From Paenibacillus maysiensis (GTDB taxonomy: Bacteria; Bacillota; Bacilli; Paenibacillales; Paenibacillaceae), in the NCBI RefSeq assembly GCF_000520815.1, contig NZ_ASRY01000304.1:1-56516 (forward strand): a stretch of 56,516 nucleotides of DNA, read 5' to 3'. The notes beneath the pieces were generated by a model, which saw only the letters and a program-made list of their open reading frames with translations, made no database searches and was not told the origin of the DNA. Numbering within the stretch: position 1 is the stretch's first letter; each line of letters starts with the position of its first letter. Of the stretch, positions 9,037-18,302 are shown one piece after another. The position numbers were made by a program, and so were the translations under genes.

Positions 9037-9753
9037 ATGCAGCGGCAACAGTTTGAAACGATCTTAAGAAGCCGAATTGTCGAGGCAGCGGAAGCCTTGA
9101 ATCGAAGCGGTGTATCCTTTGCCACCTTTGATACCGCGCGCAGCAACGCGCAATTTTGGGAGTTGACGGAGAAAGGCGGATTTCAAATTAAAGCAGGTGT
9201 TACACCAGCGCAGGGGATCAGGGATATTTTTGTAAATGGACATAAATATGCCTTCGAGTGCGCGACAGCCATGGTCATTGTGCTCTACAAAGGAGTGCTG
9301 GATTCCATTCTGGAAAGTGAATTTAACCTAATTTTTTCCAATATGCTGCTGTATGATTGGCACTATGACAGTGATCTCAGACTCATACAGGAGCAGGGGA
9401 TTCACAAGGCCGTTCCTGGTGATATTCTGTATTTTAACAATCCCGATGTATCACCCAAAACGCCGGAGTGGAAAGGAGAAAACGTTGTCAAGCTAAGGGA
9501 AAACTCGTTTTATGGTCACGGGATTGGCATCCACACAGCGGAAGGCATCATCGACTCCCTCAATCGTTATCGGCGACCGGGGGCCATCATTTCTGCTTAT
9601 TTGACAAATGAAGTGATCTACCCCGATTTTGTCTATCTGTCACAGTTTGCCCCTGAGGGAAACCGGGAAGAAGAACTTGAGCCGAGCCCAACACACGTGC
9701 ACACTCCTCGTATACATGCGAGCATCGGTGGAAGACAGTATATTCGTGCATAA
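9037..9753 (+). CDS. tgl: Spore coat protein-glutamine gamma-glutamyltransferase Tgl
   Basis: A 238-residue sporulation transglutaminase that cross-links spore coat proteins by epsilon-(gamma-glutamyl)lysine bonds. The catalytic Cys is C75 in YAFECATAMVIVLY. The acidic and His catalytic partners lie in the later region with FYGHGIGIHTAEGII. An upstream in-frame ATG exists at 9013, but the GGAGG 7 bases before 9037 decides the start. It is divergent from dacB and convergent with gerW. In B. subtilis tgl is made late in the mother cell under sigma-K. Confidence 0.94.
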   Translation: MQRQQFETILRSRIVEAAEALNRSGVSFATFDTARSNAQFWELTEKGGFQIKAGVTPAQGIRDIFVNGHKYAFECATAMVIVLYKGVLDSILESEFNLIFSNMLLYDWHYDSDLRLIQEQGIHKAVPGDILYFNNPDVSPKTPEWKGENVVKLRENSFYGHGIGIHTAEGIIDSLNRYRRPGAIISAYLTNEVIYPDFVYLSQFAPEGNREEELEPSPTHVHTPRIHASIGGRQYIRA

Positions 9754-9776
9754 AATTATTATGGCTGGGCGTATGT

Positions 9777-9824
9777 AAAAAAAGAGGGTGTTCTTTAGCC
9801 AATAGCTAACTTTGGAATACCCTC
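9777..9824 (-). terminator. Intrinsic terminator of gerW (between convergent tgl and gerW)
   Basis: Inverted repeat GAGGGTGTTC...GGAATACCCTC (9784-9824, one mismatch) with an inner TAGC dyad. Seven A at 9777-9783 become the T-run on the minus strand. It may also hinder tgl readthrough. Confidence 0.85.
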
Positions 9825-9852
9825 CTGTGCAAATAATCCTATTCAATAACAG

Positions 9853-10344
9853 TTACAAATAAGCTGGGCCAGAGTGACTCTGATCAGTAGTGACATCTAC
9901 AGGTACCTTTGAGGGTGGAGTATGCAAGTCGCCGCCTGCATTCCGGAAGATAGACTGAACCTTATCAATCAGGTATGGTGTGGAGTCGATGAGTTTCTCA
10001 ATCAGATGCGTTTGATTGTCCAATGGAACGATTTGTGCCCCCTGTTTGCCGACAACCAGAAAAGCAATCGGTTGAATAGATACACCACCACCGCTACCGC
10101 CACCAAAAGGATGTCCTTCCTTCCCGCTATGATTACCCGACGCCGAGGAAGTATGAAGCGCCTCTTCATCTACGTTAAAATCACTTCCCCCGGCTGCGAA
10201 ACCAAATCCTACCTTACTGATTGGCAAAATAACGGAACCATCGGGTGTTTCTACCGCCTCTCCCACAATCGTATTCACATCCACCATGGCTTTGATGTTC
10301 TCCATCGCGGTTTGCATGAGCCCTTGAATCGGGTGATCTGACAT
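9853..10344 (-). CDS. gerW: Spore germination protein GerW (YtfJ)
   Basis: A 163-residue YtfJ/GerW-family protein with the conserved N-terminal segment HPIQGLMQTAMENIKAMVDVN, then GSVILPISKVGFGFAAGGSDF, a glycine-rich stretch (FGGGSGGGVSIQPIAFLVV) and a helix before the C-terminus. In Bacillus it is a forespore protein needed for L-alanine-dependent germination. GAGGAGG precedes the ATG. It follows the DUF2953 gene (ytfI-like) in the same order as ytfI-ytfJ of B. subtilis, so one operon is likely. Confidence 0.93.
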   Translation of the reverse strand: MSDHPIQGLMQTAMENIKAMVDVNTIVGEAVETPDGSVILPISKVGFGFAAGGSDFNVDEEALHTSSASGNHSGKEGHPFGGGSGGGVSIQPIAFLVVGKQGAQIVPLDNQTHLIEKLIDSTPYLIDKVQSIFRNAGGDLHTPPSKVPVDVTTDQSHSGPAYL

Positions 10345-10431
10345 GATTATTCCTCCTCTGCTTTGTTCAAGCGTAGACTGCCTTTTCTTTCGCTAGTGTG
10401 CGCAGGGGTTCAAGGAAATATGTATGGCTCA

Positions 10432-11133
10432 TTATTCCTCATGCTTTACTGGTTTCTTGGAGAATACGCGCTTCCATGCCTCTGGACCGCCCGGTACGCG
10501 CCATATGCGGTAAGCCAACATGAGCATCGAATAAACCACATAGCCTAGTGAAATACTTGCCTCACAGGTTAAAGTGGTAGTAAAACGCAGGCGATCCACC
10601 CAATAGGACACAACAAACAGCTTGGGCGTGCAGTTCATACGAACAAAGCTGGAGGCAAAACCGATCAGTGACGTTTTCAGTCCCCAGAGAATACCGGTAG
10701 AGGTAGCCGTATAAGCAGCGTCAGCAAGACTGATATTGGTGGACCATTCCATTTTCGACATTTTCACATGGGATAGCGTATGACGTATCCATCGCTGAAG
10801 GGAACGCGTTCCTTTCAGCAGAATCCGAACATCGTATATAAATCGCTTGATTTTCTCTTTATCGATGGTGCCGCTGTCAATAGAAGCATTGGTTTTATGT
10901 ATGTTTTTGTTGCGATCGAGTCGATAGAGTAGCCCTTTCTGCAAATTTGCCAGCAAAATAGCCGGAATGTCATAATTTATTTTAATCCACCCGTACACAA
11001 ATCTGATCTCCAGATGCGCCCGGTCATCATTATCATGCTTGGCAATATCCAGCTTCAATCGGATACGGGAGAGCAGAACAGCCAGCACAAGTAACAAGAC
11101 GACGATGATGGCGATACCGATCCATTTCCACAC
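10432..11133 (-). CDS. ytfI: DUF2953 domain-containing protein (YtfI-like)
   Basis: A 233-residue protein with one N-terminal membrane anchor (about residues 3-23) followed by a mainly beta domain and a hydrophobic central segment. It matches the YtfI/DUF2953 pattern, including FVYGWIKINYDIP and the late segment LTCEASISLGYVVY. GTG start behind GGGAGG. Its adjacency to gerW and a sporulation-type promoter upstream point to expression in the forespore. The biochemical role is unknown. Confidence 0.85.
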   Translation of the reverse strand: MWKWIGIAIIVVLLLVLAVLLSRIRLKLDIAKHDNDDRAHLEIRFVYGWIKINYDIPAILLANLQKGLLYRLDRNKNIHKTNASIDSGTIDKEKIKRFIYDVRILLKGTRSLQRWIRHTLSHVKMSKMEWSTNISLADAAYTATSTGILWGLKTSLIGFASSFVRMNCTPKLFVVSYWVDRLRFTTTLTCEASISLGYVVYSMLMLAYRIWRVPGGPEAWKRVFSKKPVKHEE

Positions 11134-11182
11134 TGGCGAGTCCTCCCTTCCTTTTTTCTACATAGATATACCATGGCAAAAA

Positions 11183-11211
11183 TAGTATGACCCTTCACCC
11201 GGAAAACATGC
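11183..11211 (-). promoter_or_regulatory. Sigma-G/sigma-F-type promoter of ytfI-gerW
   Basis: On the minus strand GCATG (11207-11211) is followed by 17 bases and then CATACTA (11183-11189), an excellent fit to the forespore consensus GMATR-N17/18-CATWMTA. It lies 50 bases upstream of the ytfI-like start. Confidence 0.75.
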
Positions 11212-11319
11212 ATCCTGAAACGGAAAACAGCCAGCCCCATTACGCAAGGACTGGCTGTTTTCTAAATTTCGAACCTTTAACAATGAAGAGAAACCTGTAA
11301 AACAGGCTCCTGTTAGGCA

Positions 11320-11922
11320 TCAAGATTCTGTATCGTTCATATCCGGGTGATTACTCTCCAAACGTTCGAACAACAATTGTGTCTCTTCCTCCAAATTATC
11401 CGAGTCCTCAAACAGCTCAGGCTGCGGCAAATCCGCCAAGGAGCCCAGACCAAAATAATCCAGAAATGACTTCGTCGTACCGTACAAAATCGGCCGTCCG
11501 ATAGCCTCAGCCCGACCTTTTTCCTCAATGAGCTCCTTGTTGACCAGAGTATGTATGGCCCGCTCAGATTTGACACCGCGAATATCTTCGATTTCAACTC
11601 TTGTAATGGGCTGGCGATAGGCCACAATGGCAAGTGTCTCCAAGGCCGCTTGCGACAGCGAGGCACGTGCCGGAGAGTAGGCGAGCTTTTCAAAATAAGG
11701 TGCATGTTCGGATAAGGTTGCAAGCTGATAGTGCCCGGCGATACGGACAATTTGCAGACCTCTTCCTCCCTGCTCCATGTCCTGCTTCATATCCTCCAGA
11801 CCCTTTTCAACCAGCTCTTGCTGCTGCTCTACAATGTCGGCGATCTGCTTGGCGGACAACCCTTCCTCTCCCGCGAGAAACAGCAGTCCCTCAATAATTG
11901 ATTTCAGCTTCAGATAATCCAT
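11320..11922 (-). CDS. scpB: Segregation and condensation protein ScpB
   Basis: A 200-residue kleisin-associated (kite) subunit of the SMC-ScpA-ScpB condensin. It has two winged-helix domains: the first with GLLFLAGEEGLSAKQIADIV, the second with LSQAALETLAIVAYRQPITRVEIEDIRG and GRPILYGTTKSFLDYFGL. It acts on the nucleoid in chromosome compaction and origin segregation. The gene overlaps the end of scpA by about 32 bases in another frame, showing translational coupling. An acidic C-terminal tail is typical. Confidence 0.96.
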   Translation of the reverse strand: MDYLKLKSIIEGLLFLAGEEGLSAKQIADIVEQQQELVEKGLEDMKQDMEQGGRGLQIVRIAGHYQLATLSEHAPYFEKLAYSPARASLSQAALETLAIVAYRQPITRVEIEDIRGVKSERAIHTLVNKELIEEKGRAEAIGRPILYGTTKSFLDYFGLGSLADLPQPELFEDSDNLEEETQLLFERLESNHPDMNDTES

Positions 11923-12724
11923 TAACCCGTAAATCCCCTCTCCACTCCATTACAATATCATCGAAAAGCTTCTCCTGATAGCAGAAAATCTGCTTCATTT
12001 TCATCAGTTCGAGGATAGCCAAAAAGGTGACTACCACTTCATGCCGATACATATCCTCATGCATCAGCTTGGAGAACAGAAGCCGTCCCCCCGTTCCTAC
12101 CATCTCCAACGCCCCGATGACCTGCCGAATACGGTCCTTGACCGAAATCTCATCCCGGTGAATACGGGTTACCGTCGTACGTCGTTCTGCTTTGCGCAGC
12201 GCACGCTGAAAAGCCGCGACCAAATCGCTTGCATGCAGCCCATGCACCGGATTGGCGGGTTCGGTAGGCAGGTATGCGCTCAAATCCTCCGGCTCCTTGC
12301 CATAGATCAGACTTCGTTCCCATTCGCGCTCACTCAGATGGCGAGCAATCCCTTTATATTTACGATACTCCACCAGCTTGCGAACCAGTTCATCCCGCGG
12401 ATCATAATCTTCTTCTTCATAAAAATCCAAATCATCATATTCCATTACAGGTGGCTTGGGAAGCAGCAATTTACTCTTGATGGATAAGAGCGTCGCCGCC
12501 ATCACCAGAAACTCGCTCGTAATGTCCAGCTCCAGCTCCTGCATACTGTGCAAAAAAGCCATATACTGATCGGTAATATCACTAATCGGGATATCCTGAA
12601 TATCGATCTCGGCCTTATCAATCAGATGCAACAGCAGGTCCAGCGGACCCTCGAATGTTTCCAGCTTGTAATTTACGACTGTCAATGTGCTTCCCCCTGC
12701 CTTACTCCAATCATCATTCAACAA
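11891..12724 (-). CDS. scpA: Segregation and condensation protein ScpA
   Basis: The kleisin subunit that bridges SMC heads in the bacterial condensin. The hallmark KLETFEGPLDLLLHLIDKAEIDIQDIP is near the N-terminus, and the C-terminal winged helix includes VVTFLAILELMKMKQI. The frame opens at the ATG at 12724. Homologues begin close to the hallmark motif, so the TTG at 12685, preceded by AGGGGG at 7 bases, is an equally good or better start and would give 264 residues. It precedes scpB as in other Firmicutes. Confidence 0.94.
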   Translation of the reverse strand: MLNDDWSKAGGSTLTVVNYKLETFEGPLDLLLHLIDKAEIDIQDIPISDITDQYMAFLHSMQELELDITSEFLVMAATLLSIKSKLLLPKPPVMEYDDLDFYEEEDYDPRDELVRKLVEYRKYKGIARHLSEREWERSLIYGKEPEDLSAYLPTEPANPVHGLHASDLVAAFQRALRKAERRTTVTRIHRDEISVKDRIRQVIGALEMVGTGGRLLFSKLMHEDMYRHEVVVTFLAILELMKMKQIFCYQEKLFDDIVMEWRGDLRVNGLSEAEINY

Positions 12725-12858
12725 TACCTTTCCCCGTTAGCACTTATGCTCGACTTTATCAATCCCTCTTTCTGTAGTATATACGTCATCGCCTTGCTTA
12801 ACAATCCAATCCCTTTTTCCGGCTATAGTTATGTCGTTCTATTCAGGTATTCGCAAAA

Positions 12859-13323
12859 TTAAAACTGCTTGCCCAGATTCGCCATCTCAATCGCAGCCAG
12901 TGCAGAATCCCAGCCTTTATTACCAGCCTTCGTACCTGCACGCTCAATAGCCTGCTCAATGTTTTCCGTCGTCACTACACCGAAAATAACAGGCACACCT
13001 GTTTTCAGACTGCTTGCCGCCACACCCTTGGCCACTTCATTGCAGACGATATCATAATGCGAGGTAGAACCACGGATCACCGTACCCAGCGTAATAACGG
13101 CATCGTATTTACCGCTTGCAGCCATTTTTTGAGCAATCAGTGAAATTTCAAAAGCACCTGGCACCCAGGCTACATCAATCTCATCCTCCTTCACTCCATG
13201 CCGTTGAAGCGCATCGATTGCACCGCTTAACAGCTTACTTGTAATAAACTCATTAAATCTGCCCACCACAATACCATACTTCAAACCATCCGATACGAGA
13301 TTACCTTCCAGAAAACGTGCCAT
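12859..13323 (-). CDS. ribH: 6,7-dimethyl-8-ribityllumazine synthase RibH
   Basis: A 154-residue enzyme that condenses 5-amino-6-ribitylaminouracil with 3,4-dihydroxy-2-butanone 4-phosphate to make lumazine. The sequence shows [20 protein letters not shown]-type ([15 protein letters not shown]), [17 protein letters not shown] and [23 protein letters not shown], all family signatures. The His of the TSHYD motif is the catalytic residue. The ATG at 13323 follows GAGAGG, and the length equals that of the B. subtilis protein. It is the last gene of the riboflavin operon. Confidence 0.97.
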   Translation of the reverse strand: MARFLEGNLVSDGLKYGIVVGRFNEFITSKLLSGAIDALQRHGVKEDEIDVAWVPGAFEISLIAQKMAASGKYDAVITLGTVIRGSTSHYDIVCNEVAKGVAASSLKTGVPVIFGVVTTENIEQAIERAGTKAGNKGWDSALAAIEMANLGKQF

Positions 13324-13368
13324 ATAAATCAACCTCTCTTTTTAAAATAATGAGTTACAAAACTGTAC

Positions 13369-14061
13369 TTACAATGACATACGACGACGATAATCAATCA
13401 AATCCTGAATACTGATCAGCTTCAAATGATGACGCTTGGCGATCACTGCCAAATCTTGTATCCTGGCCATAGACCCATCTTCCTTTATAATTTCGCAAAT
13501 GACCCCGGCGGGTTTGGAGCCGCAGAGTCGGGCCAGATCGACAGCCGCCTCAGTATGACCCGCACGCTGCAAAACACCCCCATCGCGGGCGATCAGCGGA
13601 AACATGTGACCTGGCTTGCGAAAATCGAGCCCTGTGGCTGTCTCGTCGGTCAGCGCACGCACGGTCAAAGAACGTTCGGCTGCTGAAATCCCCGTTGTCG
13701 TCTCTCTATGATCTACCGACACCGTAAAGGCTGTGCCGTGGAAATCTGTATTTTGCTCCACCATCGGCTGCAATTCCAGTGCCTCGGCTCTCTGCCCTGT
13801 AATCGGTACGCAGACCAACCCGCGGCCTTCGGTAATCATGAAATTAATAACCTCGGGGGACGCTTTTTCAGCCAGAGCGATAAAATCGCCTTCGTTTTCC
13901 CGTTGCTCATCATCCACCACGATCACGACTTTACCGTTTTTCAGATCCTCCAGCGCTTCTTCAATGGAATCTAGACGAATTTCCACTTCCTCCTCCAACA
14001 CACCATATTCCACTACGTCAGCCACTATATTTGAATGGCTCTCACTGCTTCCGCTTTCCAT
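13369..14061 (-). CDS. ribB: 3,4-dihydroxy-2-butanone-4-phosphate synthase RibB (no RibA domain)
   Basis: It converts ribulose 5-phosphate to 3,4-dihydroxy-2-butanone 4-phosphate plus formate. The domain is complete: [13 protein letters not shown] (Mg and substrate acids), [44 protein letters not shown] and [11 protein letters not shown]. Bacillus carries this domain fused to GTP cyclohydrolase II (RibBA, about 400 residues). Here the protein ends at 230 residues right after the RibB domain ([11 protein letters not shown]), and only 45 bases separate it from ribH, so the RibA half is absent. An acidic N-terminal extension of about 30 residues precedes the domain; the start is supported by AAGGAGG 8 bases before the ATG. 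Confidence 0.93.
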   Translation of the reverse strand: MESGSSESHSNIVADVVEYGVLEEEVEIRLDSIEEALEDLKNGKVVIVVDDEQRENEGDFIALAEKASPEVINFMITEGRGLVCVPITGQRAEALELQPMVEQNTDFHGTAFTVSVDHRETTTGISAAERSLTVRALTDETATGLDFRKPGHMFPLIARDGGVLQRAGHTEAAVDLARLCGSKPAGVICEIIKEDGSMARIQDLAVIAKRHHLKLISIQDLIDYRRRMSL

Positions 14062-14088
14062 TACGCTTTCCTCCTTATTTCTTGTGGA

Positions 14089-14754
14089 TCAGGCAAAGCC
14101 GTGTTTCGCCAAATAATCCAGACTCATAGGAGCTTTCTCCGTTTCCTCCGTCGCCGCTGATCTTCCGTAATTCAAAAGCTGCTCCACATATTTACCTAAA
14201 ATGTCGCATTCAATATTGACGGTGTCTCCCTCACGTTTGGCCTGCAAGGCCGTCTCAGATAAGGTATGGGGGATGATAGATACGGCAAAGGTATCTCCTG
14301 TGCGCTGGGCAACCGTCAAGCTGATGCCGTCGAGTGTAATCGAGCCTTTGAGAAGAATATATTTGAATATTGCCTGATCTGTAGGTGCAACTTCGTACAC
14401 AACCGCATTCTGGTCTGATGTCACCCGACGAATCGTGCCCGTTCCATCCACATGTCCTTGCACGATATGCCCTCCAAACCTGTTGTTCGCCGCCATAGCC
14501 CGTTCCAGATTGACCCGGCTACCGGATTTCAACTCTTTCAGATTGCTGCTGCGAAAGGTTTCAGGCATCACATCAACCTTAAAATCCTTAGTACCCACCT
14601 GTGTTGCGGTCAGACAAACACCATTCACGGAAACACTGTCTCCTATTTTCAAATCGCCCAATACCACAGAACCCGCAATGCCCAGCACCATCGCTTCTCC
14701 GCTTCTGGAAATCTGCTGAATGCGTCCCACTTCCTCGACCAATCCGGTAAACAT
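14089..14754 (-). CDS. ribE: Riboflavin synthase alpha subunit RibE
   Basis: A 221-residue enzyme that dismutates two lumazines into riboflavin and the pyrimidine intermediate. The two internally repeated lumazine-binding domains are evident: MFTGLVEEVGRI with SVNGVCLTAT in the first half, then FGGHIVQGHVDGTG with TLDGISLTV in the second. The ATG at 14754 behind AAGGAGT is the family start; the frame opens six codons earlier inside the RBS. It is the first gene after the FMN riboswitch here, where ribD would be expected. Confidence 0.96.
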   Translation of the reverse strand: MFTGLVEEVGRIQQISRSGEAMVLGIAGSVVLGDLKIGDSVSVNGVCLTATQVGTKDFKVDVMPETFRSSNLKELKSGSRVNLERAMAANNRFGGHIVQGHVDGTGTIRRVTSDQNAVVYEVAPTDQAIFKYILLKGSITLDGISLTVAQRTGDTFAVSIIPHTLSETALQAKREGDTVNIECDILGKYVEQLLNYGRSAATEETEKAPMSLDYLAKHGFA

Positions 14755-14812
14755 GCCTTCACTCCTTCCCATCTAAAGTTCAGTTTATCCCTAATTCATC
14801 AGGCGTAAGCGC

Positions 14813-14851
14813 AAAAACCCCCCAGTCCGGATAATATCCGTCATGGGGGGT
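14813..14851 (-). terminator. Terminator between the FMN riboswitch and ribE
   Basis: A near-perfect hairpin (ACCCCCCA...TGGGGGGT with inner CGGAT/ATCCG) spans 14817-14851, followed on the minus strand by five T. It lies between the riboswitch and the ribE start and so probably serves as its expression platform. No anti-terminator was worked out, and the distance of about 240 bases from the aptamer is long. Confidence 0.8.
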
Positions 14852-15089
14852 GATGAGAGCCAAATTTTCAGTATACAAGCGCAGTCCATATACATCCTGA
14901 GACCACATGAATGATAAGTTTGCCAATAGAAAGCATGACTGACCATACAACCAAATACGCTCAGAGCGCGTGCGAAAATGAAAGCTTGTAGAACAAGCAA
15001 TCTTCCGTTTGCTACCTGCAACGAAATAAGCCGTAAGTACCATTACGTATGCTAAAAATCGGCACATGTCATGTCATGCACATGCGCTT

Positions 15090-15266
15090 CGTATCCTTCT
15101 CCCATCCAGACTATACTGTCGGTCCCGGAATTGCACCAGGTCCACCTTCTGCTGATCGCTCAGCATCCGGGTCACGGACTAAGCCGCGCTGTTCATCGCA
15201 GAAGCGATTTACAGACACGTCATCACCGCCGGTGGGGAATTGCGCCCCGCCCCGAAGGATCTTGCT
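15090..15266 (-). promoter_or_regulatory. FMN riboswitch (RFN element)
   Basis: Read on the minus strand, the aptamer contains the conserved RFN blocks: ATCCTTCGGGGCGGGGCGC, AATTCCCCACCGGCGGTGAT, the AGTCCGTGACCCG block, GGTGGACCTGGTGCAATTCC and TATAGTCTGGATGGGAGAAGG, closed by the P1 stem GATCCTTC/GAAGGATA. FMN binding represses the downstream rib genes. Between it and ribE are about 240 bases without a recognisable gene, then the terminator at 14813-14851. Confidence 0.95.
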
Positions 15267-15330
15267 TTATTCAATTGAATTAGCATTAAACTTGTTACGT
15301 ATATTAGCACCGACTTCTAAAAAAAGCAAG

Positions 15331-15798
15331 TTATCTGATAAACGCTTCTGCTTTTGTTTTGACATATTGGCTGGAAAGCTCTTCAAACCAGGCTCTATCA
15401 TTCATGTGAAGCGCCAGATCAATCAGATCGGCCAGTTCTTCGATTCCAAGCTGCGTAGCATGATCGAACGTAATGACCGCTGAAGCGGTTGGTCCGCGGC
15501 TACCCTCCACGCATATATCGTAATCCAGCCGTACATCAACATGCCCGTCGATAAACTCGCATTTCAGAAAATAAATAATCTCGCACATTAAAATGGGACG
15601 CACCTGCGTTTCCAGCACACAATCCATCACCTTGGCTGAATAATGCTGGTTCGTCAGCGTAAATTTGTGATCCGTCGCTGTCAGGGAAGTCCGTCCAAAG
15701 TCATCCGTAAATTTCAATTCCACTGGCGTGATTTTCATGACCTTGGGTATTTGCTTCTTTATAATTTCGATTATCTCAACTGTATTCAGCTTAATCAT
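15331..15798 (-). CDS. IDEAL-domain-like protein of unknown function
   Basis: A 155-residue soluble protein with no signal peptide. Most of it is an unrecognised alpha/beta region with two cysteines in METQVRP-like and CEIIYFLKCEF stretches. The C-terminal part, about residues 118-150 (EELADLIDLALHMNDRAWFEELSSQY), resembles the short IDEAL motif seen in YpiB and other Bacillales proteins. It lies upstream of the riboflavin riboswitch on the same strand, but without an evident link in function. The motif match is by eye. Confidence 0.6.
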   Translation of the reverse strand: MIKLNTVEIIEIIKKQIPKVMKITPVELKFTDDFGRTSLTATDHKFTLTNQHYSAKVMDCVLETQVRPILMCEIIYFLKCEFIDGHVDVRLDYDICVEGSRGPTASAVITFDHATQLGIEELADLIDLALHMNDRAWFEELSSQYVKTKAEAFIR

Positions 15799-16013
15799 AC
15801 CTGCACCTCATTGCATCTTAAAATTCAGAGAAAGCACTAATTCAACATCACGTAGGCCTCCACTCCTATATCGGAAATCATTACCTGATTTTTTATGCTT
15901 CATCCCATAAACGACAAAAAAGATTCTTCGCGCAACAAGCGCAAAGAATCTTGATCGAACCGGTACCGCAACATCTTATAACAATGTTCAAATTGTATTA
16001 TGCAAAAAATGGA

Positions 16014-18302
16014 TTATAGCTCCGAAATTTCATGTTTCTTTTTCAGAATATTCCAGCGGCGTTCAATCTCCTGCTCAAAGGTAGCCAGCGTGGCTTCCTC
16101 CTTAAGAAGATGTTTTGTTTTGCCCATTAATTTGAGCCATTCTGCGGCTGGAATCCGTTTTCCCTTGTCCTCCGGATTGTACGTAATCGTCGTACTGCCT
16201 TGCTCAATCTCGTACAGCGGGAAGAAGCAAGACTCCACAGCAGCCCCCACAATGCTGGTACCCAGCCTATCCTCGGATTTCCAGTTCAGTGGACAGGCGC
16301 ACAGGATTTTACCATAGGCGGTCCCCACGTTATTTGCATACCATTGTGCTTTGGCCGCTTTGCGTAGCATATCCTGCGGATGGCTTTCGGCTGCCGTGAA
16401 GGCATATGGAATATTGCAGGCAGCCATAATTTGCACTGTATCCTTGTGATGGCCCTGCTTGCCTTTTTGCATCCTCCCTACACCTGACGTGCTCGTCATA
16501 TGGCCGACCGGAGTCGAGTACGATTGCTGCGAGCCTGTATTCATGTACCCCTCGTTATCATATTCCAGCATGATCAGCTTATGATTACGAAGAGCCGCAC
16601 CAATTGCAGAACCCATACCAATATCCATCCCGCCGTCCCCACTGATCATGATAAAGGTCGGATCATCCGCCATCTTAATTTCATTGCGGCGCTTCATCTC
16701 CATGTAAGCCTCCAGCGCTCCAGAGAGCGTAGCAGCCCCATTTTGAAAAAGATTATGAATCATCGGCTGCTTGTGTGACGTATACGGATAACCTGTTGTC
16801 ACCACGTATACACAACCAGTCTGGAACAGCACGACGATATCTCCCTCGATGCCTTTGAAAAATAGCTCCAGCGCAGACAGCGCTCCACAGCCTGGACACG
16901 CCCCGTGACCCGGCGTAAGACGGCGTGGTTTGGTCGTCAGCGAACGCAGCGGCGGTACCTTGACCTTGAGCTTCCCGGTCACCTCATCCGGCGTAACCTG
17001 AATGAGACCCGTACGGTACGCATCGCCCCGTGGCGGCTGCATGACCTGCGGCATGACCTTGTCCGGGGAGCCCGGATTAAGCCCGTAATAATCAAAAGGC
17101 TGCTCAATCCGCCCGGTTTCCGCCGTCTCAATAGCAAGCTGGAAGAATGCCTCAGCGTCTTCCGCATAAAAATCCTTGCCGCCCAAGCCAAAGATGCGAC
17201 ACAATACGAGCGTCCGGTTCAGCGGGTCCTCCTGCAAGGCCGCCTTGATTTCGTGCGTCAAATTACCGCCATCGGCGCCGTACGAATCCGCACGTTCACC
17301 CACCAGCAGCGCCTTGACATGGCGCAATGCCTCACGCAGCTGCTCGGCAGGAAACGGCCGAATGATATTCGGACGAATTACACCGGCCTTAATGCCGCGC
17401 GCGCGGAGCTGGTCAGCTACATCCTTGGCCGATTCAGCTGCCGAATTCAGCAAGAATACCGCAACCTCGGCATCCTCCATATGATAGAGATCCAAAATCG
17501 GATATTCCCGACCCGATAGTGCGGCATATTCTGCAGCTACCTGCTCATATACTCCTTCTGACAGCTTTAATGCCTTGGATAACTGAGCATGATTATTCGT
17601 CAGATCATCGCCGTTCATATGCGCACCCACCGTGACCGGATGGTCGAAATCCGAAATATTCGGATAATTTAGATTCGGGTTAGGACCCACAAAATTGCGC
17701 ACGGTTTCGGCATCGGCAAAATATTGCACTTTACGCTTCTGATGGGACGTGTAAAAACCGTCATACGCGACCATCACAGGCAACCGAACATCGCTGTGCT
17801 CTGCAATTTTCAGCGCCATGATATTCATATCATACACAGCCTGCGGCGTGCTTGCGGTCAAAATCACCCAGCCCGTATTCAAACCATAGTACAAGTCCGA
17901 ATGATCCCCACGGATATCCAGCGGGCCACTGATAGCCCGGGTCACCAGATTCATAACCATAGGAAAACGAGTGCCGGACTGCACAGGCAACTGCTCCAGC
18001 ATATACAGGAAGCCTTGCGAACTTGTTGCGTTCACAACCCTCGCTCCCGCTGCCGCAGCACCATAGCATATCCCTGCCGATCCATGCTCACCGTCTGCTG
18101 CGACCAGCTTAATGTCATGCTGGCCTCTCGTTCTCATTTGATCCAGATACTGCGCCACCTCGGTCGATGGTGTGATCGGAAAATATCCCATCATATGATA
18201 ATTGATCTGCGCAGCCGCTGTAGCCGCCATTTCATTGCCGGATTCGAACGTCGTTACCTGCGCGGCGCCTGTCTGCTTGAGTTCCTCCTCCAGTTTCGCC
18301 AT
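16014..18302 (-). CDS. 2-oxoacid:ferredoxin oxidoreductase, fused alpha-beta subunits (pyruvate type)
   Basis: A 762-residue fusion of the alpha and beta subunits of a four-domain 2-oxoacid:ferredoxin oxidoreductase. It decarboxylates a 2-oxoacid to acyl-CoA and reduces ferredoxin. The alpha part (about 20-400) has GYFPITPSTEVAQYL and ATSSQGFLYMLEQL. The beta part (from about 440) has the proximal-cluster Cys pair CPGCGALSAL, FQTGCVYVVTTGYPYTS, the thiamine-diphosphate motif GDGGMDIGMGSAIGA and a later ILCACPLNW cysteine. The beta region resembles pyruvate rather than 2-oxoglutarate or indolepyruvate enzymes, but the substrate is not proven. It overlaps the stop of the gamma-delta gene by one base (TAATG). 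Confidence 0.88.
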   Translation of the reverse strand: MAKLEEELKQTGAAQVTTFESGNEMAATAAAQINYHMMGYFPITPSTEVAQYLDQMRTRGQHDIKLVAADGEHGSAGICYGAAAAGARVVNATSSQGFLYMLEQLPVQSGTRFPMVMNLVTRAISGPLDIRGDHSDLYYGLNTGWVILTASTPQAVYDMNIMALKIAEHSDVRLPVMVAYDGFYTSHQKRKVQYFADAETVRNFVGPNPNLNYPNISDFDHPVTVGAHMNGDDLTNNHAQLSKALKLSEGVYEQVAAEYAALSGREYPILDLYHMEDAEVAVFLLNSAAESAKDVADQLRARGIKAGVIRPNIIRPFPAEQLREALRHVKALLVGERADSYGADGGNLTHEIKAALQEDPLNRTLVLCRIFGLGGKDFYAEDAEAFFQLAIETAETGRIEQPFDYYGLNPGSPDKVMPQVMQPPRGDAYRTGLIQVTPDEVTGKLKVKVPPLRSLTTKPRRLTPGHGACPGCGALSALELFFKGIEGDIVVLFQTGCVYVVTTGYPYTSHKQPMIHNLFQNGAATLSGALEAYMEMKRRNEIKMADDPTFIMISGDGGMDIGMGSAIGAALRNHKLIMLEYDNEGYMNTGSQQSYSTPVGHMTSTSGVGRMQKGKQGHHKDTVQIMAACNIPYAFTAAESHPQDMLRKAAKAQWYANNVGTAYGKILCACPLNWKSEDRLGTSIVGAAVESCFFPLYEIEQGSTTITYNPEDKGKRIPAAEWLKLMGKTKHLLKEEATLATFEQEIERRWNILKKKHEISEL

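Noticed and set aside
14780..15067. Possible small protein between the FMN riboswitch and ribE on the minus strand
   Set aside because: No ribosome site, poor composition, and it spans the terminator; not similar to RibD.
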